Assembly (NCBI GenBank): GCA_964458485.1
Contig: CAYWJA010000010.1
Coordinates: forward strand, 1 to 44,763
Origin: CAYWJA01 sp964458485
GTDB taxonomy: Bacteria > Patescibacteriota > Gracilibacteria > UM-FILTER-43-11
Reading direction: 5' to 3'
Length of the DNA stretch: 44,763 bases
Position numbers and translations under genes: made by a program. Within the stretch, counting starts at the first letter, position 1; every line of letters starts with the position of its first letter. This document shows, in pieces, positions 6,832 to 14,635 of the stretch. Under the pieces are notes generated by a model. The model made no database searches. It was not told where the DNA came from and saw nothing but the letters and a program-made list of their open reading frames with translations.

Positions 6832-7833
6832 CGCCATCATCTCCTCAAAACTCTCAAATGTTAACGATTGTTTTCCATCGCTCAATGCTTCATCCGGTTT
6901 ATTATGTACTTCTACTATAAGTCCATCCGCACCTGTTGCTAATGCTGCGTAACCAAGCTGAGGAACCAGGTCGTATCTTCCTGATGCATGGCTTGGGTCT
7001 GCGATTATCGGCAAGTGGGAAGTTTCTTTTATTAATGCTAAAGAATTTAGATCAAGAATGTTTCTTGTAGAAGTTTCAAACGTTCTAATGCCCCGTTCAC
7101 ATAACACCACTTGTTTATTACCTTCATTTAAAATATATTCAGCGGCTAATAAAAATTCATTAACAGTTGCGCTGAGCCCGCGTTTTAATAAGATTGGCTT
7201 ACCTAAGCTGGCTGCTTTTTTAAGTAGGTCAAAATTTTGCATATTACGTGCACCAAGTTGAATCATGTCTGCATATTTAGCAAAAACATCCAAATTAGCT
7301 ATGGAAGTAAGTTCGGTTACTACAGGTAGGCCAGTTTCTTTTTTAGCTTGCGCCAAAAGTTTCATTCCTTCTTCTTGCATGCCCTGAAAAGAGTATGGTG
7401 ATGTCCTTGGCTTGTAAGCACCGCCTCTTAGCATTTGAGCACCAAGTTTTTTTACCTCTTTTGCAATGGTCATAATTTGCTCTTCGGATTCTACCCCACA
7501 TGGACCTGCAATAATTACAGGTTCGCCTGCCCCGAATTCAACGTCGTCCACTTTTACTATAGAGTTTTCTGGTTTGTATTCACGACTTACTTTTTTATAA
7601 GGCTTACTAACAATGAGGATTTCTTTAACGCCTGGCAGACGCATTACTTTGCCTTCATCAAGTTTTTCTTTATTGCCAAGTACACCAATAGCGGTACGTT
7701 GTGTGCCATACATTGGTTCGCCTTTTAGGCCATGCTCCTCAATTACTTTTAGAACATGTTCAGACATCTCGCGAGTCGCGGTGTGTTGCATTACTACTAT
7801 CATGATGTTTTGGGTTAGGTTATTTGTTTGCAT
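6802..7833 (-). CDS. aroF: DAHP synthase with N-terminal regulatory domain (type I beta)
   Basis: 343 residues. It condenses PEP and erythrose-4-phosphate to DAHP, the committed step towards Trp, Phe and Tyr. An N-terminal ferredoxin-like/ACT-like regulatory domain (about 11-85, as in the Thermotoga-type enzyme) precedes the barrel. Barrel motifs are GPCGVES (metal Cys112), RGGAYKPRTSPYSFQG, QLGARNMQNF, LLKRG, CERGIRTFE and ADPSHASG. The start is uncertain: 7833 has a close GGAAG, while 7803 (MIVVMQH) matches the usual family N-terminus. About 200 nt upstream lies an aromatic-codon leader peptide and terminator, so expression is probably attenuated. The last codons fall in a repeat. Confidence 0.92.
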   Translation of the reverse strand: MQTNNLTQNIMIVVMQHTATREMSEHVLKVIEEHGLKGEPMYGTQRTAIGVLGNKEKLDEGKVMRLPGVKEILIVSKPYKKVSREYKPENSIVKVDDVEFGAGEPVIIAGPCGVESEEQIMTIAKEVKKLGAQMLRGGAYKPRTSPYSFQGMQEEGMKLLAQAKKETGLPVVTELTSIANLDVFAKYADMIQLGARNMQNFDLLKKAASLGKPILLKRGLSATVNEFLLAAEYILNEGNKQVVLCERGIRTFETSTRNILDLNSLALIKETSHLPIIADPSHASGRYDLVPQLGYAALATGADGLIVEVHNKPDEALSDGKQSLTFESFEEMMAQLHKMQLLN

Positions 7834-7929
7834 AATACTTCCAGTTAATTATTAAAAAGGCAAGAGGGTTTATCCTCGATAATACGAATATTGCCTGTAA
7901 TAATAGGAATGGAAGATGTGCATTTTTTT

Positions 7930-8036
7930 ATCCAAATGGTTTCCATATTGTTTCCACATTGTTGCCAGATTGTTATAGTAATTAAACAATTTGGAAACGC
8001 GAAGCTGGCAACTATTTGGTAACCATTTGAATTAGA
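7930..8036. repeat. Inverted array of 11-nt units (CCAnATTGTTT type)
   Basis: Four consecutive 11-nt units (variants of CCATATTGTTT) occur around 7930-7975, and their complements (AACAATTTGGAAAC, GGTAACCATTTG) on the far side. It lies in the leader of the DAHP synthase transcript, between the attenuator and the start codon. Related arrays occur at 13787 and 22441. Confidence 0.6.
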
Positions 8037-8038
8037 AT

Positions 8039-8095
8039 AAAAAAAGCCGCATTTCAGCGGCGCAATATTTTTTTATATGAAAATAACGGCCGCTA
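8039..8095 (-). promoter_or_regulatory. Attenuator of DAHP synthase: terminator and antiterminator
   Basis: On the minus strand GCCGC (8061-8057) can pair with GCGGC (8050-8046), followed by seven T (8045-8039), an intrinsic terminator. Alternatively AGCGGC (8094-8089), which overlaps the leader stop codon, can pair with GCCGCT (8061-8056). The two structures exclude each other. A ribosome stalled on the Phe/Tyr/Trp codons would leave 8094-8089 free and so prevent termination. A ribosome at the stop codon would mask it. Confidence 0.65.
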
Positions 8096-8146
8096 GCGGT
8101 TTTTAAAGAAAAAATAAAATCCCCAGTTGGTTACATTGATTTTCAC
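8093..8146 (-). CDS. Aromatic leader peptide of DAHP synthase
   Basis: A 17-codon reading frame starts at GTG and ends at TAG, reading V-K-I-N-V-T-N-W-G-F-Y-F-F-F-K-N-R. Six of seven consecutive codons around the centre (W-G-F-Y-F-F-F) are aromatic, covering all three pathway end products. The predicted transcription start falls on or beside the GTG, so it would be translated leaderless. No Shine-Dalgarno is present. Its position just before a terminator/antiterminator pair is that of a classical attenuation leader such as pheL or trpL. Confidence 0.65.
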   Translation of the reverse strand: MKINVTNWGFYFFFKNR

Positions 8147-8153
8147 GAACAAC

Positions 8154-8183
8154 AGTTTAGCATTAAGGTTGTCTTGTTGTCAA
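8154..8183 (-). promoter_or_regulatory. Promoter of the DAHP synthase leader
   Basis: On the minus strand: TTGACA (8183-8178), an 18-nt spacer and TAAACT (8159-8154). Seven nucleotides later comes the leader GTG (8146), so transcription should begin at the start codon. Confidence 0.55.
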
Positions 8184-8228
8184 GTAGTTTTTAAATATAG
8201 GGGTAACAATTGTATACAGTTGAAATAC

Positions 8229-8257
8229 TTGCTTTTTTTAAAGAAGTATGCTATAAT
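8229..8257 (+). promoter_or_regulatory. Promoter for the TPR gene
   Basis: TTGCTT (8229-8234), a 17-nt spacer and a perfect TATAAT (8252-8257), 31 nt before the ATG. It is divergent from the DAHP synthase promoter. Between the two promoters I see nothing else beyond AT-rich sequence. Confidence 0.55.
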
Positions 8258-8288
8258 TAAATATTAGAATAATTTTAAAAATAAACTA

Positions 8289-9164
8289 ATGTCATCAAAT
8301 TTTCCAGCAGACAAACAAAATGCCAACAAGGGAAAAGCAGAAGTAAGGGATATTACAGAAAAGGCCAGAGGCTTCCTAAAAATGGGTCACACCCGTGATG
8401 CAGCCAGAGAGTTATTGAATGGGCTAAGGCGGCATCCTGATAATCCCAGTATTTTGTGTGATGTAGCTAGAGTAAGAATCCGGGAAGGGTATTTTGATGA
8501 AGCAAAAAAAATATTGCTACAGGTTATTGAATCTAATCCGGAAAATGCAAAATCCAGAGTAATTTTAGGGCAAATAGAATTAGATAGTCGCAATGAAGAC
8601 GGTGATGTGACTAAGGCAGAGGAGTATTTTATTGAAGCACTTGTACATATGCCGGAATTTAAAGGTGCAATTAACGGACTTTTTAGGCTTGCTAAGATGC
8701 ATAGGCATAAAGGGAAACTCGATAAGGCAAAGAAATTATTGGAGCAAATAACAGCACTTAATTCCAAAGATAGGTTTGCTTTAGCATATTTAGGGGAAGT
8801 GCAATTGGAACTAGGGGAATTTGATGAAGCAATTGGTACAGCCGAACTTATTTTGTATGCAGATGAGGAAGATAAATATGGATTTAATTTGATGGGAAAG
8901 GCATATTCTGAGAAGAAAGATTATAATAATGCAAAGATATGGTATTCGAAGGCTTTAGATGTTGATCCAGATAATCCAATAGCAGGAACTGGTATAGCTC
9001 AAGCTTTTATGGAAGAAGGAGACTTAAGAGGAGCATTAGCATTTGCGCAGGCGGTTATTAATCGTGATCCTAGAAATATGATTGCCTCAGATTTAAAGCA
9101 GGAAATTGAAGAGAGGATGAGGAATGCAAAATCTGACAAAGAAAAAGCTGAAGAAGCAGCCTAG
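8289..9164 (+). CDS. Cytoplasmic TPR-repeat protein
   Basis: 291 residues with about six to seven tandem tetratricopeptide units, for example GYFDEAKKILLQVIESNPENAKS, GKLDKAKKLLEQITALN, GEFDEAIGTAELILYADEED and KDYNNAKIWYSKALDVDPDNPIAG. There is no signal peptide or membrane helix, so it is probably a cytoplasmic scaffold. The C-terminus is a charged, likely coiled helix. Partners cannot be told from context. The Ala/Lys-rich gene follows 93 nt later on the same strand. Confidence 0.8.
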   Translation: MSSNFPADKQNANKGKAEVRDITEKARGFLKMGHTRDAARELLNGLRRHPDNPSILCDVARVRIREGYFDEAKKILLQVIESNPENAKSRVILGQIELDSRNEDGDVTKAEEYFIEALVHMPEFKGAINGLFRLAKMHRHKGKLDKAKKLLEQITALNSKDRFALAYLGEVQLELGEFDEAIGTAELILYADEEDKYGFNLMGKAYSEKKDYNNAKIWYSKALDVDPDNPIAGTGIAQAFMEEGDLRGALAFAQAVINRDPRNMIASDLKQEIEERMRNAKSDKEKAEEAA

Positions 9165-9169
9165 ATATT

Positions 9170-9245
9170 TCTGATTTTAGATTTTTGATTTCAGAATCGA
9201 TTCATCATTTATTCGTTTTTCATTTCACATTTACTTAATCATTAA
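9170..9245. repeat. Low-complexity TTTCA/GATTT intergenic repeats
   Basis: Short degenerate words (GATTTTAGATTTTTGATTTC, then TTCATTTCACATTTA) fill this gap. A very similar block occurs at 9748-9822. Confidence 0.4.
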
Positions 9246-9257
9246 TCCTTAAAAAAC

Positions 9258-9743
9258 ATGTTAGCCACAAAACCAAAAATCGATACAAAAAAAGCAGCAG
9301 AGGCTGCTAAAGATAAATTAAAAAATAATGCAGTAACTAAAGCTGCGTCGGATGTTTTTGCGAAAATTAAAGCAAAGGTACCGGTTGATAATAAAAAAGT
9401 TGATGCATGGCAAAAGGCATGGCTTGCAATGCCGAAAAATAGAAAAAAATATGAACACCTTAAAGATGCTCCACAGGTTGCCGGAGAAGAATTGATAGCA
9501 ATGACAAATGATATAGTTGACTTTGTTCAGCGTGAAGGTGGTGGTAATTCACATGTTTTTAATAAAATTAAAGAAGGAGTTAAGAAATTTGATTTTCGCG
9601 GTTTATTAAATAAAGCCAAAGAAGGTATTGGTCAGATTAAAGGAAAGGCTATGGATGCTAAAAAAATGGCAATGGATAAGGCTAAAGAAGCTAAAAGTGC
9701 TGCGGACAAAGCCAAAGAGGTGGCTAAGAAAGTGAAGAAATAG
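9258..9743 (+). CDS. Ala/Lys-rich helical protein, unknown function
   Basis: 161 residues. The N-terminal 50 and C-terminal 60 residues are Ala/Lys-rich amphipathic repeats (KAMDAKKMAMDKAKEAK, SAADKAKEVAKKVKK), resembling histone H1-like or LEA-like tails. The centre (WQKAWLAMPKNRKKYEHLKDAPQVAGEELIAM) looks more ordered. The net charge is strongly positive. A nucleoid- or RNA-associated role is possible but rests only on composition. Confidence 0.55.
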   Translation: MLATKPKIDTKKAAEAAKDKLKNNAVTKAASDVFAKIKAKVPVDNKKVDAWQKAWLAMPKNRKKYEHLKDAPQVAGEELIAMTNDIVDFVQREGGGNSHVFNKIKEGVKKFDFRGLLNKAKEGIGQIKGKAMDAKKMAMDKAKEAKSAADKAKEVAKKVKK

Positions 9744-9747
9744 ATTC

Positions 9748-9822
9748 ACTGCGCTCAATTTCGCATTTCAGATTTCGCATTTCAGATTCTCATTTAGCAT
9801 TTTTACATTTAGCATTTTTTTG
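9748..9822. repeat. Low-complexity TCGCATTTCAGA / CATTTAGCATTT repeats
   Basis: Tandem 12-nt-like units (TTTCGCATTTCAGA repeated, then CATTTAGCATTTTTA repeated) with no coding potential. Confidence 0.5.
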
Positions 9823-9856
9823 CAATTTTGTTTTTTTGTAGTATGCTTTTCAAGGC

Positions 9857-9941
9857 GTCAGAATTCAGACGTCAGGCTTCAGTATGAATAATCAATCAAA
9901 TAATAACTGACAGCTGATGTCTGTCGTCTGACGTCTAATAT
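9857..9941. repeat. Inverted array of 7-nt GTCAGAA-type units before pheT
   Basis: The left arm is four 7-nt units alternating GTCAG and TTCAG. The right arm (from ACTGACAGC to CTGACGTCT) is their complement. It ends 15 nt before the pheT ATG, so it lies in or just before the mRNA leader. Confidence 0.6.
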
Positions 9942-9956
9942 TTAATTCTTCAAAAA

Positions 9957-12347
9957 ATGAAAATCTCATTAAATTGGCTCCAGGATTTCGTTGAAATCAC
10001 TGAAAAAGATAATGAAAAAATTAAAGAAATTATAACTGCACGTAGTGCGGAGATTGAAACAATGGAAAGTACAGGTGATCACCTAAAAGACATTGTTGTA
10101 GGTCGCATCGATAAATTAATACCACATCCCAATGCAGATAAGCTCAGGGTTGCTATTGTTGATGATGGCCAAAATAAAGTACAGGTGGTTTGTGGTGGTT
10201 CCAATCTAACAGAAGGAATGAAAATTGTGTTTGCACCAGTGGGCTCTGTGGTTAAGTGGCATGGTACAGATGTAATGAAACTTGAAAAGGTAAAACTTCG
10301 CGGTGAAGAAAGCAATGGAATGATTTGTTCTAGTCCGGAAGTTGGCTTAGAAGAGATGTTTCCATTAAAAGAATCGCATGAAATTGTTGACCTTAGTCAT
10401 ATTGACGCCTCAATTGGTACACCAATTGCAAAAGCACTTGGCCTTGATGATATTGTAATTGATGTGGACAATCATGCCATAACAAATCGTTCCGACCTCT
10501 TTTCTCATCGTGGATTCGCGCGTGAATTTGTTGCATGCGGGCTTGCTAAATGGAAAAAGTTTAAATGGGCGGAGTACAATAAATCCGAATTACCAGATAA
10601 CAACAGCCCTGCGCCAATTGATGTTGAAATAAAAGATTCTGGCATTTGTCATAATTATTTTGGCGTTTATTTAACAGGTATTGAAGTTAAAGAGTCTCCG
10701 AATTGGATGAAGAAACGCCTTACTGCAATTGGCATTCGCCCAATTTCCAATATTGTCGATATCACAAATTATGTAATGTATGAACTTGGCATGCCTACAC
10801 ATGCATTTGATGTTGACCAGGTAAAAGGCAAAAAGTGGACAATGCGGAAGAGTGAAAAAGGCGAAAAAGTGATTACTTTAGATGAGAAAGAACTTGAGCT
10901 TTTCGAAGGAATATCTGTTTTAGATGATGGCATAGAGCTTTTTGATCTTTGTGGAATTATGGGTGGTTTGCATAGTGGAATTAATTCTAAAACCAATCGT
11001 ATTTGGCTGCATTCACCACTCGATGATGCAACAACTACGCGCAAGGCAATGCGCGGGCTTGGGCAAATTAGCGATGCAGGAATAATTTATGAAAAGGGAG
11101 TAGATAATGATCTTGCTAAAGATGGTTTGAATCGTTGTATTGAATTGATTTTAGAATGTTGCCCGGATGCAAAAATCGCAAGTAAGGTTACGCATATTCA
11201 AAATTATAAGCCAAAAAGTCGTATTATTAACTTACGCAATAGCCAGATCGAACGACTTGTTGGTACCAAAATTGTGGGAAAAGAAGTAAAAAAAATTCTT
11301 TTAGACCTTGGCTTTGAAGTTAAAACTAATAAAGAAGACTTTGATGTAACTGTGCCAAGCTGGCGTCTTAATGATGTGTCCATGGAGGCCGATCTTATCG
11401 AGGAAATTGCACGTGTTTACAGTTATGATGAAATTCCTTTTACAACTCCTGAAATGGACATAAGCCCAATCCCAGTTAGTAAGCGTCGTGCTTATGAAAA
11501 GGGTTTAAAAGAAAAGTTAGTATCTTTTGGATTTAATGAAATATATACATTTTCTTTTGTGGGTCCTGAACTTCACAATAAATGTGGTATTAAAGATAAT
11601 GACGTAAGCATTGTGGTGGCGAACCCAATAAGTAGTGATATGTCTTTGATGAGACAGACCTTATTACCTAGAATGCTGGAAACAATTTCAGATAATTTGA
11701 GATATAAAAAAGAATTTCGTTTATTTGAATTAAGTCGTACATATCACAAAGTTGATGGTGAAATTAAAGAGCCCTCATCTTTAATTATTGCTTCGGCAGG
11801 GGAGGATTTTAGAGGTCTTCAGGGTGTTGTAGAAAGTTTAGGACTCACCATTCGTCCATCGTCCGGGGATGTTCTACCATTCCATCATCCAGGTCGTATA
11901 GCAACACTGATGCTTCGCGGTAAGGCTGTTGGCAGCGTTTATGAATTACATCCGCAAATTGCAAAGAATTTTGATATAAAAGAAACAGTTGTAATTGCAG
12001 ATATTGGCCTTAGTCAGATTCATGCAATGCGAATAGACCATAAGCCAATTTATTCTGAAATACCAAAATATCCTGCTATAAAATTAGATATTAGCATTTT
12101 AATTCCTAAAAAAGATTTGGCGGCGGATTATTTTAAAGCAATTCAAAAGACAGATAAAACTTTGGTTAAGAATATTGAACTGATTGACGAATACACAGGT
12201 GAAAATATTGGAAAAGATAAGCGCAGTCTTACTTATTCCATCACCTACCGATCCGACAGTGAAACATTAACTGATGATCAAGTCAGCGCTATCCATAAGG
12301 ATGTACTGGATAACCTAAAATCTGCTGGTGCGGTTGTGAGGGATTAG
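9957..12347 (+). CDS. pheT: Phenylalanyl-tRNA synthetase beta subunit
   Basis: 796 residues, full length. It binds tRNA-Phe and supplies the editing site in the (alpha-beta)2 enzyme. Domains in order: an N-terminal tRNA-binding OB domain (about 40-150, VGRIDKLIPHPNADKLRVAIVD), B1/B3/B4 editing modules (GIRPISNIVDITNYVMYELGMPTHAFD), a B5 domain (about 420-485), the catalytic-like core and a C-terminal FDX-ACB anticodon-binding domain (about 705-796, SEIPKYPAIKLDISILIP). The alpha subunit pheS is not adjacent and not in this window, so the usual pheST operon is split here. Confidence 0.96.
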   Translation: MKISLNWLQDFVEITEKDNEKIKEIITARSAEIETMESTGDHLKDIVVGRIDKLIPHPNADKLRVAIVDDGQNKVQVVCGGSNLTEGMKIVFAPVGSVVKWHGTDVMKLEKVKLRGEESNGMICSSPEVGLEEMFPLKESHEIVDLSHIDASIGTPIAKALGLDDIVIDVDNHAITNRSDLFSHRGFAREFVACGLAKWKKFKWAEYNKSELPDNNSPAPIDVEIKDSGICHNYFGVYLTGIEVKESPNWMKKRLTAIGIRPISNIVDITNYVMYELGMPTHAFDVDQVKGKKWTMRKSEKGEKVITLDEKELELFEGISVLDDGIELFDLCGIMGGLHSGINSKTNRIWLHSPLDDATTTRKAMRGLGQISDAGIIYEKGVDNDLAKDGLNRCIELILECCPDAKIASKVTHIQNYKPKSRIINLRNSQIERLVGTKIVGKEVKKILLDLGFEVKTNKEDFDVTVPSWRLNDVSMEADLIEEIARVYSYDEIPFTTPEMDISPIPVSKRRAYEKGLKEKLVSFGFNEIYTFSFVGPELHNKCGIKDNDVSIVVANPISSDMSLMRQTLLPRMLETISDNLRYKKEFRLFELSRTYHKVDGEIKEPSSLIIASAGEDFRGLQGVVESLGLTIRPSSGDVLPFHHPGRIATLMLRGKAVGSVYELHPQIAKNFDIKETVVIADIGLSQIHAMRIDHKPIYSEIPKYPAIKLDISILIPKKDLAADYFKAIQKTDKTLVKNIELIDEYTGENIGKDKRSLTYSITYRSDSETLTDDQVSAIHKDVLDNLKSAGAVVRD

Positions 12348-12355
12348 ATGAGTAC

Positions 12356-12391
12356 CCATTGTTATTCCCGCCTTCGCGGGAATGACAATGG
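12356..12391. repeat. Palindromic repeat with ATTCCCGC core, probable terminator
   Basis: CCATTGT-x-ATTCCCGC and GCGGGAAT-x-ACAATGG form a roughly 15-bp stem around CTTC, 9 nt after the pheT stop. It belongs to the widespread 'attcccgc...gcgggaat' class of dispersed palindromes and could end the pheT transcript. Confidence 0.6.
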
Positions 12392-12402
12392 GGAAAATAA
12401 TA

Positions 12403-12430
12403 TTGCGCATCTTCATGGTAGGTGTATAAT
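12403..12430 (+). promoter_or_regulatory. Probable promoter for the 12463 gene
   Basis: TTGCGC (12403-12408), a 16-nt spacer and TATAAT (12425-12430), 32 nt before the ATG. Confidence 0.45.
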
Positions 12431-12462
12431 AATCTCCTTTTATTATATAAATAATTTAAATT

Positions 12463-13257
12463 ATGGGAGCTGAAAAATCAAAAGGTGATAAAGTATTAAA
12501 AATACCAACCATGTTAAAGCTAGCGGGGACAGACCCCAAAAGAACTATTATTTTACCCGAAGGTACGGATGCTGCAGATGCAAGTGAATATAGGGCGTTG
12601 ATAGCTACGCTTGTAGACGGTGACCCAAGCCAGGAGGAAATAGCACAATTAGAAGAATTAACTAGAACTATTTTTGAAGTAAAAAAAGGTCGTATAGAAT
12701 TAATACAATTATTAACAGCAGGCGCTAAAAATAGCGCTGAAATTGAACAGGGCGAAGAAAAAAAGATGGAGCAAGCCAAGGAGGCATTGATAAGAGTTGG
12801 CCAAGGAATTGATTTTGCAAGTAAAGATGTTTATGATGTTGTAATCGGATATCCTACAGCTGAAAGTGAGCAGAGACAGGTATTTATATCGTCAGATAGA
12901 ACACCCACAGTATTACTATTAGATGACAAAGAGCTAGAAAAAGATTTACAGGCTGTTATAGATGCAAGACTTGTTTCATGCGAGAGGGCAGTAAAAACCG
13001 ACACGTCTTTTAATGGGATAAAGATGAATGGCGTACCTATGCTTGGTGTTATAGATGGCAAAGAAGTACCATTTATTTTGATTCCAAAAGATGCACAAGG
13101 CTCTATGTTGGATTTTTCTATTGTTTTGTTACCAAGAGAACAAGGAGTTGACGCAAGCCAGGCTGCAAGAACAACATTTGGTGGTAATTTAAGGGTAAAT
13201 TGGAAGAAAACTCCTTCTGCTGATGAGGTTGCGAGCCTTGTTGAAGATTCTGAATAA
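12463..13257 (+). CDS. Cytoplasmic protein of unknown function
   Basis: 264 residues with no signal peptide or membrane helix. It is acidic and looks well folded. The N-terminal half is helical (QEEIAQLEELTRTIFEVKKGRIELIQLL); the C-terminal half is mixed alpha/beta with conserved-looking stretches (MNGVPMLGVIDGKEVPFILIPKDAQGS). I recognise no family. It has its own promoter, and a candidate RNA gene lies just beyond its end, antisense. Confidence 0.6.
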   Translation: MGAEKSKGDKVLKIPTMLKLAGTDPKRTIILPEGTDAADASEYRALIATLVDGDPSQEEIAQLEELTRTIFEVKKGRIELIQLLTAGAKNSAEIEQGEEKKMEQAKEALIRVGQGIDFASKDVYDVVIGYPTAESEQRQVFISSDRTPTVLLLDDKELEKDLQAVIDARLVSCERAVKTDTSFNGIKMNGVPMLGVIDGKEVPFILIPKDAQGSMLDFSIVLLPREQGVDASQAARTTFGGNLRVNWKKTPSADEVASLVEDSE

Positions 13258-13286
13258 AAGAGTTAACAGGAAAATTCTTTATATAA

Positions 13287-13431
13287 CCGAAACACCGCTT
13301 TCTACCTCACTTCAATCCCCGGAAATTCCAGGTGGATTTCCGCATGTCTGCACCACGGTGCCGACAGATATAGGAATTCCATATATTGAATTGTAGAGGA
13401 AATTACAGGCAGAAAGCGTACGTTTCAGTTT
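13287..13431 (-). ncRNA. Candidate structured small RNA (6S-like architecture)
   Basis: The gap between two convergent genes folds end to end. GAAAC (13289-13293) pairs with GTTTC (13422-13426), CGCTTTCT (13296-13303) with AGAAAGCG (13411-13418), CCT with AGG, and TTCAAT (13311-13316) with ATTGAA (13385-13390). Two hairpins lie inside, 13321-13341 (GGAAAT...ATTTCC) and 13345-13366 (TGTC...GACA). On the minus strand a promoter predicts a start at about 13431, exactly where the closing stem begins. An asymmetric internal bubble (16 nt against 3) recalls 6S RNA, but I cannot assign a family. Confidence 0.45.
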
Positions 13432-13437
13432 ACCTAT

Positions 13438-13466
13438 ATTTTAGTAAAAAGCTGTTTTAAATGCAA
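13438..13466 (-). promoter_or_regulatory. Promoter of the candidate small RNA
   Basis: On the minus strand: TTGCAT (13466-13461), a 17-nt spacer and TAAAAT (13443-13438). It lies between the polX stop and the RNA closing stem. Confidence 0.45.
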
Positions 13467-13497
13467 GGAGTTTTTCCCATTGGAGACCCAATTATGG

Positions 13498-14460
13498 TTA
13501 TTTCCGTTGTTCCGGTTTCACAACTTTTATTTCCAGTCTATCAAAAATCTCCTTTTCCGTTTTACCCGCAATATATTCCCCATCATCAAATAGACCATAT
13601 TCGTTTAAAAGATAACCTTTTTTAATTGCCACTTTTCGCATCATTATGTTGTGATCTTTGCTGCCGGTAAAATAGAGTAATGCAGCGCCGTAGGATTCTG
13701 GGGGCACGAATCGGATATCTATTTGTAAGTTGTCCGGGAAGATTATGAAGGAGAGTTTTGTATTACCTTTCGCTAATATATTCAAATTGTTTCCAAATTG
13801 TTTCCAAATTGTTTCCAAATTGTAAACAGATTGTCCGTTTTTAGTTACTACTAAAATATCAAGGTCACCAATTGTAGATTTTTTGCGTCTGTAACTACCG
13901 GCAATGGTTACCTTTTTGACTTCTTTAATTTTTTTTAAAATGTTAACCAGTTTTTTTGCAATTTTTTCTATATCCTTTCTTTTATGGCGCTTCTTTTTCT
14001 GCTGGCCGGATTCGATTGCTTTCAGAATTTGATTCACTAAACGGTCTCCAAAACCAGGAAGTGCTGCTATTTCTCCATTTTTTGCACATTTCTTAAGATC
14101 CTTTTTAGACCTAATTCCCAAATTGATATATAGATCTTTAACTCTTTTTGGACCAAGGCCTGGGATTTTTAAAAGCATTCGAACGGGTCTTGGAACTTTT
14201 TTACGCATTTCTTCTAAGAGTTCAATTTTACCTGTTTTTAAAAATTGAATAATTTTAGCAGCCAAAGCATCACCAACTCTTGGGATTTCTTTTAGCTTTT
14301 TTGGATCAACATCCTTTTTTGTGATTGACTCTATATGTTGGGCAATCTGCCTTGCACCTTCGCGATACGCACGAATTTTATACCATTCTGCGTCTAAAAC
14401 ACCCATCAGATCAGCGATCTCGTTGAATGCATCTGCGATTTTTTGATTGTAGGGTTTCAT
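13498..14460 (-). CDS. polX: Family X DNA polymerase without PHP domain
   Basis: 320 residues. It has an N-terminal helix-hairpin-helix 8-kDa-type domain (about 1-80), further HhH motifs (LKIPGLGPKRVKDLY, AALPGFGDRLVNQIL) and a nucleotidyltransferase palm with GSYRRKKSTIGDLDIL, giving G188-S189 and catalytic D199/D201, and a third acid D248 (IDIRF). Family X enzymes fill short gaps in base-excision repair. Most bacterial PolX proteins carry a C-terminal PHP nuclease domain, which is absent here. Residues about 212-228 (VYNLETIWKQFGNNLNI) are encoded by four 11-nt tandem repeats, an apparent insertion between D201 and D248. Confidence 0.85.
   Translation of the reverse strand: MKPYNQKIADAFNEIADLMGVLDAEWYKIRAYREGARQIAQHIESITKKDVDPKKLKEIPRVGDALAAKIIQFLKTGKIELLEEMRKKVPRPVRMLLKIPGLGPKRVKDLYINLGIRSKKDLKKCAKNGEIAALPGFGDRLVNQILKAIESGQQKKKRHKRKDIEKIAKKLVNILKKIKEVKKVTIAGSYRRKKSTIGDLDILVVTKNGQSVYNLETIWKQFGNNLNILAKGNTKLSFIIFPDNLQIDIRFVPPESYGAALLYFTGSKDHNIMMRKVAIKKGYLLNEYGLFDDGEYIAGKTEKEIFDRLEIKVVKPEQRK
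13787..13832. repeat. Four 11-nt CAAATTGTTTC units inside polX
   Basis: Nearly perfect tandem 11-nt units within a coding sequence. The unit matches the intergenic arrays near 7930 and 22441. Four units are 44 nt, not a multiple of 3, yet the frame stays open through and beyond the block. Confidence 0.75.
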
Positions 14461-14470
14461 AACTTCATTC

Positions 14471-14505
14471 TAATTACGAATTACGAATTACGAAAGACGA
14501 ATTAA
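14471..14505. repeat. 7-nt ATTACGA tandem repeats
   Basis: Three near-exact ATTACGA units plus a variant (AAGACGA), immediately upstream of polX on its strand. Confidence 0.6.
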
Positions 14506-14511
14506 TTTAAC

Positions 14512-14563
14512 TTGCAATGATATTTATTATACTCTATTATAGACCTATACCTATGGTATAGGT
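14512..14563 (+). promoter_or_regulatory. Promoter with palindromic operator for the Trx-DsbD gene
   Basis: TTGCAA (14512-14517), a 17-nt spacer and TATTAT (14535-14540). Overlapping the predicted transcription start is a perfect palindrome with arms ACCTATACC/GGTATAGGT around TAT (14543-14563). That position suits a repressor operator. A metal- or redox-sensing regulator is a guess from the target gene. Confidence 0.6.
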
Positions 14564-14635
14564 ACATCAATCAATGTGATGCTTGCTATCCATCCAACTA
14601 ACCATTATTATTATCCACACTTAAATTAAATAAAA

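Noticed and set aside
7930..8036. CRISPR-like array because of 11-nt periodic units
   Set aside because: Units are contiguous, degenerate and followed by their own complements; there are no spacers and no cas genes.
13287..13431. CRISPR, tRNA or SRP RNA in this gap
   Set aside because: There are no regularly spaced direct repeats, no T-arm/acceptor signature, and no GGAAGCAGCC-type SRP apical loop.
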